NCBI GenBank assembly: GCA_023440705.1
Contig: JAEXRP010000054.1
Location: 1-64,000, forward strand
Reading direction: 5' to 3'
Length of the DNA stretch: 64,000 nucleotides
Source: Soonwooa sp023440705
Lineage (GTDB): Bacteria; Bacteroidota; Bacteroidia; Flavobacteriales; Weeksellaceae
Shown here: one piece after another, positions 45,335-52,652 of the stretch
Numbering within the stretch: position 1 is the stretch's first letter
Layout: each line of letters starts with the position of its first letter
Made by a program: the position numbers and the translations under genes
Notes under the pieces: generated by a model
What the model saw: only the letters and a program-made list of their open reading frames with translations
What the model was told of the DNA's origin: nothing
Databases searched by the model: none

Positions 45335-45365
45335 AAAGCCTTGAATAATTGAAATTCAAGGCTTT
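45335..45365 (+). terminator. Perfect inverted repeat after the helicase gene
   Basis: AAAGCCTTGAA (45335-45345) and TTCAAGGCTTT (45355-45365), 11-bp perfect arms with a 9-base loop, lie 7 bases past the stop. The 3' T tract is only TTT before GG, so it may be a weak terminator. The rest of the gap to the next gene shows nothing beyond the promoter-like motif. Confidence 0.55.
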
Positions 45366-45634
45366 GGTATGTGATCATTACTTAAAAATTTTACCACTCA
45401 ACCTAATACTTCACATATTAAAATATGAAAATCAACCGCTTACAAATACACTATTACTTTAATGTATTTTGATAATGAACAAATCAAAATTACTTCTGTT
45501 GAAGTTAGTATTTACTTCAAAATAGTAAATTACCCGATACCAATTTAAGGTAAGAACGAGATAAACACCTAGTTAACATTCTTAGTTTTGCTTTACAAAA
45601 ACCTAGCAAGTCGTAGTTTGACCTTGTCCACCAA

Positions 45635-45642
45635 TAGTTTTG
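45635..45642 (+). promoter_or_regulatory. -7 box TAGTTTTG before the SLOG gene
   Basis: Matches TAnnTTTG; a TTTG lies at 45617-45620 but is closer than usual. It supports starting the gene at 45654 or 45660 rather than at the in-frame ATG-like start at 45588. Confidence 0.35.
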
Positions 45643-45653
45643 TCGAAAAATTA

Positions 45654-46010
45654 ATGGATATGAATATTGGAATCGTTGGTGGTCGTGACTTTAAAGATTA
45701 TGACCTTTTAAAAAAAACTATGGATGATTACATTGTTAATAAAAGCTTCCTAACTGCGATTGTATCTGGTGGTGCTACTGGAGCTGACACGCTTGCTGAA
45801 CAATATGCGGCGGAAATTGACATCGAAATGATTGTCTACCGACCTGAACGCGAAAAATACCGTCGTAATGCGCCTTTAATGCGTAATACTCAGATTATTG
45901 AAGCTTCGGATGTTGTATTTGCATTTTGGGATGGTAAATCTCGTGGAACTTTAGATAGCATTAACAAAGCTAAAAAGTTCGAAAAACCATTGTTTATCGT
46001 GAATTATTAA
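45654..46010 (+). CDS. SLOG (YspA/DUF2493) family protein
   Basis: 118 aa from MDMNIGIVGGRDF; ATG 45660 (MNIGIVGG) is equally good. A start at 45588 would add 22 non-conserved residues upstream of the promoter motif. The Rossmann-like SLOG core is intact: IGIVGGRDFKDY, IVSGGATGADTLAEQYA and FAFWDGKSRGT, the nucleotide-binding phrases of YspA-type proteins. SLOG proteins are thought to bind nucleotide-derived ligands and occur in conflict and phage-related loci. It follows the giant helicase gene on the same strand at a 330-base distance and may belong to the same island. Confidence 0.8.
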   Translation: MDMNIGIVGGRDFKDYDLLKKTMDDYIVNKSFLTAIVSGGATGADTLAEQYAAEIDIEMIVYRPEREKYRRNAPLMRNTQIIEASDVVFAFWDGKSRGTLDSINKAKKFEKPLFIVNY

Positions 46011-46018
46011 ATGAAAGA

Positions 46019-46048
46019 CGGCAAAGAAATTTCTTTGCCGATTTTTTT
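46019..46048 (+). terminator. Intrinsic terminator after the SLOG gene
   Basis: 46019-46040 is a perfect 22-base palindrome (CGGCAAAGAAA and complement) followed by A and seven T. Confidence 0.9.
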
Positions 46049-46568
46049 AGTTTTCAATATATTTTTTTATTTCACCCAAATAATTTCCAAAGTCTTCCAA
46101 TCGATGTCCATCATTAACTTCTAGAAGTTTAACATCAATAAAACTATTTTCGAACAAAAAGCTTTGATCCAGAACTTCATCTGTTCGTGTTGCGATGATC
46201 ATCGCATTTTTCGGATAATCTATTTTAACTAATTGTTTAGCAACAAATTTCGGAAAATCAAAATTTGCAATTCGTTTTTGGAAATCTAATAAAGGACTTG
46301 TCAAAATTAATTTATCAGATTAATTTTTTCGCAAGTTTTGCAATTGATAAGCAAAGTTGGCTCCAGTGGAATCGCCCACAATAATCAAGTTGCTTTCATT
46401 TTTATATTTTAGAAATTTATCCTGAATTAAGGACTTAATATCAGAATCATTATCCCATTCTATAAAATCATAATTGTATTGCTCTCCAAAATAGTCTTTA
46501 AGATTTAAAAACTTTCTCGAATTTCTGTCCGATCCAAAACCATGGATGTAGATCAAAGTAGTGTGCAT
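46047..46568 (-). pseudogene. YqiA-like alpha/beta hydrolase broken by one in-frame stop
   Basis: The 5' part (46568-46320) gives MHTTLIYIHGFGSDRNSRKF and the nucleophile elbow GDSTG; it ends at TAA 46322-46320. The 3' part (46304-46047, same frame) carries TSPLLDFQKRIANFDFPKF and the late His in NDGHRLEDF. Reading through the stop gives LRKN-stop-SDKLILTSPLLD, a continuous YqiA/UPF0227-like fold, so one nonsense codon split the gene and separated Ser from His. Both halves can only work if the stop is read through. It ends in the T tract of the SLOG terminator and begins 10 bases after the WYL gene. Confidence 0.75.
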
Positions 46569-46578
46569 ATCGATTTAA

Positions 46579-47499
46579 TTAATGTTTATTTAAATGTGCA
46601 TTTGCCTTTTCAATAAAAGATAAATATTCTTTTTTAACAACAGCAGGCTTAATGTTGATTAATCGTTCTGCATGGGTTAATAGCTCTTGATAGAAGTCAT
46701 AAGTAGGTACCAATTTTAATTCAATTTTTAAAGCATCGTCCGTATCTACAAGCACTTTTTGCGAATGATGAAGAGGTAAAGACTTCACATACATACCTTG
46801 CCAAGGTTCAAAAGTTAATTCAATTTTTAGAGGTTCTTGTCCCAAAGTTGAAATAATACCAAACGAGTTTTCGAAAAGTTTTTCAACTTCAACATTCTCT
46901 CTCTGGTAGGTCTTTTTATGTGCCTCGACATCACTAATACGATCTAATCCATAAGTTTTTAATACAAATTCTCCGTTACCAACTTCATTAGCGATGAGAT
47001 ACCAACGATTGCGAAACTCTTTCAAAGCATAAGGTTCCAAAATTTTTTTGCGTGGCACAGCATCCCAATATTTTGTATGTTGTAAACTCACAACCAATTG
47101 ATTTTTAATAGCATGAACAAACAAATCCATATTACTAAGTCCTGACGCCTGTCTTTTTTCGAAAAACATAATGTCTGCACGATTTGTAGTTTGCTTATAA
47201 GCGTTGATTAACAATAAGTTATCAAAAATAGTTTGACTAGTCTCTATATCTTCAGGATCCTGAACAATAACATAGGTCATTGTCGATCTTTTGAATTTAA
47301 TTTCGATACCGAATAGATCCTGCAATAATTTACGATCTCGTTGGAAAGTCTTTTCGCTAAATGACAAATCCCCTTCAGAATCCTTGTGAAATTTTTCTTC
47401 CAAATAATTGGAAACATCTTCATAAGAAGCGCCTTTTGGTTTAGATTTTAGATAATCTACAATTTTCATCAACCGAATCATTTGATCTTTCTTTGCCAT
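46579..47499 (-). CDS. WYL-domain transcriptional regulator
   Basis: 306 aa. An N-terminal winged helix-turn-helix (about residues 1-75, MIRLMKIVDYLKSK... FSEKTFQRDRKLLQDL) is followed by a WYL ligand-sensing domain (~130-215) with LEPYALKEFRNRWYLIA and a WCX-type C-terminus. The fold is like BrxR/CapW and PafBC regulators, many of which control defence operons. A 17-bp inverted repeat lies over its promoter, 25 bases from the ATG, which suggests autoregulation. The gene keeps no frameshift, unlike its neighbours. Confidence 0.88.
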   Translation of the reverse strand: MAKKDQMIRLMKIVDYLKSKPKGASYEDVSNYLEEKFHKDSEGDLSFSEKTFQRDRKLLQDLFGIEIKFKRSTMTYVIVQDPEDIETSQTIFDNLLLINAYKQTTNRADIMFFEKRQASGLSNMDLFVHAIKNQLVVSLQHTKYWDAVPRKKILEPYALKEFRNRWYLIANEVGNGEFVLKTYGLDRISDVEAHKKTYQRENVEVEKLFENSFGIISTLGQEPLKIELTFEPWQGMYVKSLPLHHSQKVLVDTDDALKIELKLVPTYDFYQELLTHAERLINIKPAVVKKEYLSFIEKANAHLNKH

Positions 47500-47519
47500 A
47501 GTTTTTTAATTTATTGGTA

Positions 47520-47527
47520 CAAATATA
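47520..47527 (-). promoter_or_regulatory. -7 box TATATTTG of the WYL gene
   Basis: On the minus strand the stretch reads TATATTTG, 20 bases before the WYL ATG, and its last bases lie inside the left arm of the inverted repeat at 47524-47568. Confidence 0.5.
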
Positions 47528-47568
47528 AAACAGTAAAAGGTCAATTAAAGTCCTTTTACTGTTTTATA
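47524..47568. promoter_or_regulatory. 17-bp perfect inverted repeat (candidate WYL operator)
   Basis: TATAAAACAGTAAAAGG (47524-47540) and its complement (47552-47568) are perfect 17-bp arms with an 11-base spacer. The repeat begins 25 bases from the WYL start codon and overlaps its -7 box. There is no T run that would make it a plain terminator in either direction. Confidence 0.6.
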
Positions 47569-47583
47569 CTTAAAAATAATTCC

Positions 47584-47931
47584 TCAAAATATAAAGATTG
47601 TTTGTTTAACCTCTTTTTGACCAACTTCGACCTTCATCGACATTACATTTTCGGCCTGAAAAGTCGCTTCGTAAATATTCTCTACTCCAGCAGCAATCCA
47701 TTCTTTGGTATTCGCAATCGATTTCGAAAAGTCCGTATAATCTTCGGGGCTTGCATCTTTTCCGCCCGGAAAGCGCTCCCATGCCAAGTTCCCGATACGA
47801 TGACCGAGATCAAAAATCTGTTGAGTTTTCTCATCCACAGGTAGTTTCAAATCTTTTCTATGATAATCAAACCATACTTTCTTACGACACTGTACGCCCG
47901 AAATAAAGCGGGATTTAGAAATGCTTTTCAT
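47584..47931 (-). pseudogene. N-terminal stub of a DUF2779 PD-(D/E)XK nuclease
   Basis: 115 codons. MKSISKSRFISGVQC, KKVWFDYHRKD and IFDLGHRIGNLAWERFPGGKDA match the N-terminus of DUF2779 (RecB-like) nucleases as I recall them, up to YEATFQAENVM; then the sequence becomes unrelated (SMKVEVGQKEVKQ) and stops at 47584. The intact family is several hundred residues longer. The remainder seems deleted by the junction at ~47620. No -7 box or terminator is obvious. Confidence 0.65.
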
Positions 47932-48170
47932 TACATTAGTTTTTTTAGCGATACAAAACTAAACCAACAAACAGTCATAATACGACCGCTTGTTGTTTCC
48001 GATTTATTATTTTTTAATTAGAAAAATAAGTGTTCCTTAAATAATATGTGTTCTAAATAACATGTTTTCGGTATAAATTCATGTACTGAAAAAATATTTG
48101 GTACCCAAATATGATCTAGTTAATTGGAATGGTGGTATTAATAAGTATTTATTATTCCTTGTATTTTTTT

Positions 48171-49052
48171 TTATAATCTATCAATCTTAGACTGCTTTTT
48201 ATCGACAATTAGAAAATACTGTTTTTTATCCTCGCCCGAATCATCAGTAATTTGGTATTTAACTTCGGTTTTAGACTTTTTTAAAATTTTAGTATCGTAT
48301 ATAAATGAAAGACAACTTTCGGTCAAAAACTCGTTTGTTTTTTTAATATTCCAATTTTTATCAAAATAGATAATTCGATAACCTTTTTCGCCATCGCTTG
48401 CGCCGCATTGTCCACAAGCATTGTGATTGGAAATACTTTCAAAATAAAAGATCAATCGATTTTCTAATTTATCTTCCGTTAAACTATAAAACTGATTGCC
48501 ACCATAGCCAACAAACACTTTTCGCAAATTAATTTCCTTTTGATTTGGAAGTTTAAAATTCTCCAATTTTCTACCAATAAATATATCATCAGTATCCAAA
48601 AGGATTTCTGTAGTCTTATCCGTTTTCTTAAATTCGCCTTTGAAATTTTTAGTTTTACTTTCGGAATAAAAACATCTATCGAATGATAAAATTTCTTTTG
48701 GATTGGAATTCCGATACAAACTATCTATCGTTGAATTGCTAACCGAATTTTGAAGTGTAGATACCACAGATTTTTGGTTTTTTCCAAAATTGAATAATTT
48801 CATGTCGCAGCCTTTCGTGTAACCATTCAAAGGGATTTTTATTTTGTACTTATCGTAATAATACCAACCTTCGACAAATCTGTCGTAGTCATCGCAATCG
48901 ATAATATCTTGGTTTTTCAAAAATATCGTTATTGGACTAGCTTGAATATTACCTTTAAATTGAACAGAATTCTCTGATTTCGTAATCACTTTATTTTGCG
49001 AAAAAACGATCACCGAAAGCAGAAAAAGAACAAAAGAAAAATTGTGTTTCAT
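48171..49052 (-). CDS. Secreted protein of unknown function
   Basis: About 293 aa from the ATG at 49052 (MKHNFSFVLFLLSVIVFSQ signal peptide, ~1-19); an upstream start at 49094 is unlikely. The mature region is beta-rich with many charged residues, several Cys (DCDDYDRF, NHNACGQCGASDGEKG) and no domain that I know. The CxxC pair with a neighbouring Cys could bind a metal or form disulfides. It stands alone on the minus strand; 240 bases upstream and 110 downstream show no terminator. Confidence 0.65.
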   Translation of the reverse strand: MKHNFSFVLFLLSVIVFSQNKVITKSENSVQFKGNIQASPITIFLKNQDIIDCDDYDRFVEGWYYYDKYKIKIPLNGYTKGCDMKLFNFGKNQKSVVSTLQNSVSNSTIDSLYRNSNPKEILSFDRCFYSESKTKNFKGEFKKTDKTTEILLDTDDIFIGRKLENFKLPNQKEINLRKVFVGYGGNQFYSLTEDKLENRLIFYFESISNHNACGQCGASDGEKGYRIIYFDKNWNIKKTNEFLTESCLSFIYDTKILKKSKTEVKYQITDDSGEDKKQYFLIVDKKQSKIDRL

Positions 49053-49164
49053 TGTACTACAAAGAATTGATTTATATTGAAAAGTTTCATCCAAACTTAA
49101 AAAACACCTATTTATATGCTTTATTAAGTAATATTATCGCTTTGCTAGGTTTATCAATAATACA

Positions 49165-50154
49165 TTAAATCTTACTTTTTTCATCATAGTAATTTAGCCA
49201 ATTTTTTATTCTACCAACAAACATTTTAAGATAATTCTCTGTCAGAAAAATATTAGACCAATCAAATCTTTGGGCTTGTACACCTAGATAAAAAATAAAA
49301 ATGGAGGCTGCCGCTTCTGGAATTAAGCTCAATTCTTTTTCGGATAAATTCTTTTCTTTTTTGTAAGCATTTAGAAAACTTTCAACTTTAGATTCGTAAA
49401 TATTTTTGTCGGCTTCTATAAAGAATAATTGTTTACAAAAATAACCGATGTCTAAAACCAAAGGACCATTTCCACAATTATCGAAATCAAATATTGTAAT
49501 TTCATTTTCTTTATTCACGCTAAGATTATCGTACCAAATATCCAGATGAACTATGCCTTTTTGATCTTCGGAGAAATCGGTTTTTGCAAAACGCTTTTCT
49601 ATTTGCGAGGAAATCTTTTTCAAATACTTCATTTCATCTAAATCTCCTGAAAAAAACATGTTTAGCTTATCATAGGCTTTGTATATCAAAACATCGCTAT
49701 TGTAATCTACTCTGTCGATTCTTTTTCTCACCGTTACATTATGGATTTTTGCCATCATTGATCCAATTGCTGCGCAGGTTTCGTTAGTCATAAAACGCAT
49801 TTTTTCACCTTCCGCAAATGTGAAAAGCACAACAAACCGTAAGCCTTCTGGCGTATCTATTTCTAAGATTTGACTTCCATTTTTATTGGGAATTGGAGTA
49901 GAAATTGAAAGATTATGCTTTTGGAGTAACATTAACAATTCCAATTCTTCTTGAATTTCAATTTTGGTTCTCCAATTATGACAATATACTCTTATGACAT
50001 ATTTTGTATCTTCATTAGACAAAAAATAAGTATGATTAACGCCAGTTCTAAAAAGAGAACATTGAAAATCAGTCTTTAATTGGTATTGTTCGATAATAAA
50101 TTCACCTAATTCTTTCGGTGACAAAATTGAGGCGATAACTGGGAAAGTCTTCAT
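49165..50154 (-). CDS. APH/homoserine kinase II-like phosphotransferase
   Basis: About 329 aa from the ATG at 50154 (MKTFPVIASILSPKELGEF); an upstream start at 50229 would add 25 residues. The aminoglycoside-phosphotransferase fold is clear: the nucleotide-binding strands (YVIRVYCHNW, FVVLFTFAEGE), the catalytic HLDIWYDNL (Brenner motif) at ~217 and FDFDNCGNGP for Mg2+. The substrate cannot be told; relatives include homoserine, choline and aminoglycoside kinases. There are no other resistance genes around it. Confidence 0.85.
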   Translation of the reverse strand: MKTFPVIASILSPKELGEFIIEQYQLKTDFQCSLFRTGVNHTYFLSNEDTKYVIRVYCHNWRTKIEIQEELELLMLLQKHNLSISTPIPNKNGSQILEIDTPEGLRFVVLFTFAEGEKMRFMTNETCAAIGSMMAKIHNVTVRKRIDRVDYNSDVLIYKAYDKLNMFFSGDLDEMKYLKKISSQIEKRFAKTDFSEDQKGIVHLDIWYDNLSVNKENEITIFDFDNCGNGPLVLDIGYFCKQLFFIEADKNIYESKVESFLNAYKKEKNLSEKELSLIPEAAASIFIFYLGVQAQRFDWSNIFLTENYLKMFVGRIKNWLNYYDEKSKI

Positions 50155-50245
50155 TGAGCTATTCGGTTTGGTGAAAATATAATGCAAAATATAAAGTTGA
50201 AAAAAATAATCAAAATAAGACTTCAACAATTATACATACTTAGAT

Positions 50246-50277
50246 AAAAAAAAGCACCTACATTTCTGTAAGTGCTT
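50246..50277 (-). terminator. Terminator of the tRNA gene
   Basis: On the minus strand AAGCACTTAC and GTAGGTGCTT arms (one U-G pair) surround AGAAAT and are followed by a long T run, about 14 bases past the tRNA 3' end. Confidence 0.85.
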
Positions 50278-50290
50278 GATTTAAAACATG

Positions 50291-50364
50291 TGGCCCCACT
50301 TGGGCTCGAACCAAGGACTTGCTGATTATGAGTCAGCTACTCTAACCAACTGAGTTATAGGGCC
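50291..50364 (-). tRNA. tRNA with CAU anticodon (tRNA-Ile2 or elongator tRNA-Met)
   Basis: 74 nt. Acceptor arms GGCCCTA and TGGGGCC, D arm ACTC/GAGT with AGTTGGTTA, anticodon stem GCTGA/TCAGC with loop CTCATAA, and T loop TTCGAGC in stems CTTGG/CCAAG all fold as a canonical cloverleaf. The anticodon is CAU. The acceptor stem with C4-G69 and C5-G68 resembles tRNA-Ile2 (lysidine target of TilS) more than elongator tRNA-Met, but this is not decisive. CCA is not encoded. It reads on the minus strand with its own terminator. Confidence 0.92.
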
Positions 50365-50426
50365 TCAAAATTTGGTTAAATTTTGTGAGTGCAAAAATAC
50401 TAATTTTTCTGTGCTATGCAAATTTT

Positions 50427-50825
50427 TTATGGCTTTTCTTGGCACAATTCTACCAAGACTCCATTTGTAGATTTGGGGTGCAAAAACACAACTATTTTAT
50501 TATCAGCGCCATCCTTTGGTTCTTCTGATATAAATTGAAATCCTGCTTCTTTTAATCTTTCGATTTCGGAATGGATGTCGTCCACGCCAAACGCGATGTG
50601 ATGAATGCCCTCACCTTTCTTTTCGATGAATTTTGAAATGGGACTTTCTTCTTTTGAAGCTTCTAAGAGTTCGATTTTGGAATCGCCAACTTGATAGAAA
50701 GAGGTTACAACGCCTTCGCGCTCTACGCTTTCTTGTTTGTAAGAGTCTTTCCCTAGTAGTTTTGAGAATAAGTCGTCGGATAATCCTAAGGATTTGACGG
50801 CTATGCCGAGATGTTCTATTTTCAT
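50427..50825 (-). CDS. mce: Methylmalonyl-CoA epimerase
   Basis: 132 aa VOC-fold enzyme that interconverts (R)- and (S)-methylmalonyl-CoA in the propionate/succinate route. HLGIAVKSL, GIHHIAFGVDDI and the last GVLVELCQE carry the two metal-binding His and Glu of the family; KIELLEA and FLHPKSTNG are also typical. The length is standard. No mutase subunit gene lies in the window, so the partner is elsewhere. The gene lies between the tRNA and a GC-rich repeat, both separated from it by short gaps. Confidence 0.9.
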   Translation of the reverse strand: MKIEHLGIAVKSLGLSDDLFSKLLGKDSYKQESVEREGVVTSFYQVGDSKIELLEASKEESPISKFIEKKGEGIHHIAFGVDDIHSEIERLKEAGFQFISEEPKDGADNKIVVFLHPKSTNGVLVELCQEKP

Positions 50826-50844
50826 GTTTTAGATCTTATTATGT

Positions 50845-50996
50845 TTGCGTGAGGGCGAAGTGCATTGTTGGAGTTCTTCCCCAGTGGCGGCCCCGCCGCC
50901 ACTGGGGAAAGCGACTGCACGTAGACCGACCCGATTGTTTTTGGCCTAGGCAAGCTTCTGGCTTTGCTTTGGAAAAACAACGGGGCACGCCCATAT
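50845..50996 (-). repeat. Large GC-rich element with GGGCGTGCCC and CCCTCACGC ends
   Basis: About 150 bases between mce and rbfA, far richer in GC than its surroundings. A perfect 15-bp stem (TTCCCCAGTGGCGGC, 50877-50891, and its complement 50895-50909) has a 3-base loop; TTGTTTTT and AAAAACAA form another stem. On the minus strand it starts GGGCGTGCCCC near 50991 and ends CCCTCACGCAAAC near 50845. A short relative lies at 17449-17487. It has no coding capacity and no terminal target-site duplication that I can see. Confidence 0.75.
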
Positions 50997-51014
50997 TATA
51001 TCAAACAAAAGTAT

Positions 51015-51022
51015 TAAATTTG
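51015..51022 (+). promoter_or_regulatory. -7 box TAAATTTG directly before rbfA
   Basis: A full consensus match that ends 4 bases before the ATG at 51027, so the rbfA mRNA would be nearly leaderless. Confidence 0.5.
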
Positions 51023-51026
51023 CGCC

Positions 51027-51389
51027 ATGAACGAAAGTAATAGACAAAGAAAAGTCGCACAAATTATACAAGAGGATTTTGCTGAGCTTTTTAGAAAACA
51101 ATCTGCGGATAGTAACCAGAATTTTCTAATTAGCGTTAGCGACGTTAAAGTGACTGCCGACCTTAGTATTGCTAAGATATATTTGAGCATCTTCCCTGCG
51201 GAATTGCGCAAACCAATTATGAAGGAGATTGAGGAAAATAAAACTCAGTATCGTAATTTTATTGGACAAAAAATGGGAAAACAGGTACGTATTATTCCTA
51301 ATTTATCATTTTATCTTGACACAAGTCTTGACGATGTAGAACGTATCGAAAAGGAACTAAAAGGCGAAGGCGACAATCCTATTTTGTAA
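51027..51389 (+). CDS. rbfA: 30S ribosome-binding factor RbfA
   Basis: 120 aa KH-like fold protein that matures the 30S subunit and binds the 16S 5' helix. RQRKVAQIIQEDFAELFRK, the KVTADLSIAKIYLSIF strand and the C-terminal IIPNLSFYLDTSLDDVERIE are the family signatures. It starts 5 bases after the -7 box. The next gene (an FtsX-like permease) starts 5 bases after its stop, so the two share a transcript. Confidence 0.93.
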   Translation: MNESNRQRKVAQIIQEDFAELFRKQSADSNQNFLISVSDVKVTADLSIAKIYLSIFPAELRKPIMKEIEENKTQYRNFIGQKMGKQVRIIPNLSFYLDTSLDDVERIEKELKGEGDNPIL

Positions 51390-51394
51390 GATTT

Positions 51395-52585
51395 GTGAGA
51401 AATAATCCGCTTTATATCGCATCGCGTTACATTACTGCCAAAAAAGGTAGTCATGCTGTAACTTTCATCACTTGGCTTGCTGCTTTTGCGATGATGATTG
51501 CGGTGGCATCTATGTTTGTGATCGTCTCTGTATTTTCTGCATTAGAAGATATTAACAGTGATATGATTGCAAATCTGCATGCGGATCTCACTATTAAAAG
51601 TAAAAACGGAAAAACGCTTACAAATATTAAGGACATTAATAGTATCCTAAAATCGAATACTAATGTCGAAAGTTTTTCTAAAGTAATAGAAGAAAAAGTC
51701 TACATCAATTACAAAGATAATGGCGAAATAGCCTATCTGCGTGGTGTAGATTCGGCTTATACACTCGTAAATCCTATCAACAAAACTGTGTTATACGGGA
51801 CTTATCCAAGTTTTGAATATTCTAACGAAGTTTTGATGGAAGGTCAACTTGACAATCGTCTGGCGATACCTGTCAACTCTTCGCAAGATTTTGCGACCAT
51901 CTATATGCCGAAAGCTGGAAAAGGTATTATCCAGCAAGAGGATGACATTTTTAACAGAAAAGAAATTTATGTTACTGGGATTTTCCCGAGCAATGATCAA
52001 CTCAACAATTATATTATTGCACCAATAGAATTATCTCAACAGTTATTAAATCTCCCAAAAGACGCTGCTTATCAAGTTGTTATTAAACTTAAAAATCCAG
52101 AATTAGCAGATCAAGTTAAATTAAGCTTATTAAATCAACTGAAAAATACAGTAGAAATAAGTACAAAATCTGAAGAGAATGCAGCTTTTTGGAAAATGAT
52201 AAACACCGAAAAACTGATGATCTACTTGATATTCTCATTGGTGATTTTCATTACAACTTTTAATTTGGCTGGAGCTGTTATTATTTTGCAACTAGATAAA
52301 GCACCACAAGCCAAGACACTTCGCTCGTTAGGTTTTACACAAAAAGATCTTAATACAACATATTTTAACACAGGTCTACTAATTGTAGTTATTGGTGTAA
52401 TTTTAGGTCTAGTTGTGGGGACAATTTTATGTTTTGTACAGATACAAACTAATTTCTTCATGGCTGGTGAGAATCTTCCTTTCCCTGTTAAAATTACTCT
52501 TTTCAACTATGCAATTGTTTCCGCAGTTGGTTTATCTTTCGGATTATTAGTTGCTTACATATTTTCTAGAAAGTTAAAACGCTAA
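51395..52585 (+). CDS. FtsX-like ABC permease (LolC/E type)
   Basis: 396 aa from a GTG. One N-terminal membrane helix (about 22-47), a ~220-residue periplasmic domain, then three helices (about 270-295, 322-347 and 368-390): the MacB/LolC/E layout. FITWLAAFAMMIAVASMFVIV and ILQLDKAPQAKTLRSLGFT are family-like. Lipoprotein release (LolCDE) is the likely role but no LolD ATPase gene is adjacent, so this is an inference. It follows rbfA by 5 bases. Confidence 0.85.
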   Translation: MRNNPLYIASRYITAKKGSHAVTFITWLAAFAMMIAVASMFVIVSVFSALEDINSDMIANLHADLTIKSKNGKTLTNIKDINSILKSNTNVESFSKVIEEKVYINYKDNGEIAYLRGVDSAYTLVNPINKTVLYGTYPSFEYSNEVLMEGQLDNRLAIPVNSSQDFATIYMPKAGKGIIQQEDDIFNRKEIYVTGIFPSNDQLNNYIIAPIELSQQLLNLPKDAAYQVVIKLKNPELADQVKLSLLNQLKNTVEISTKSEENAAFWKMINTEKLMIYLIFSLVIFITTFNLAGAVIILQLDKAPQAKTLRSLGFTQKDLNTTYFNTGLLIVVIGVILGLVVGTILCFVQIQTNFFMAGENLPFPVKITLFNYAIVSAVGLSFGLLVAYIFSRKLKR

Positions 52586-52604
52586 ATTTTAATGAAAATT
52601 TAAG

Positions 52605-52633
52605 TTGTTAATTTAAAATATTCTGTACCTTTA
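52605..52633 (+). promoter_or_regulatory. Promoter of the first endonuclease I gene
   Basis: TTG (52605-52607) and TACCTTTA (52626-52633, one mismatch in TAnnTTTG) are 18 bases apart, 20 bases before the ATG at 52653. Confidence 0.4.
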
Positions 52634-52652
52634 CCGCCCAATTTTATTGATA

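Noticed and set aside
45588..45653. A 22-residue extension of the SLOG protein
   Set aside because: It is not conserved-looking and it lies across the promoter motif.
47524..47568. Inverted repeat read as a CRISPR or terminator
   Set aside because: Only one copy is present and no T run follows in either direction; its overlap with the -7 box suits an operator.
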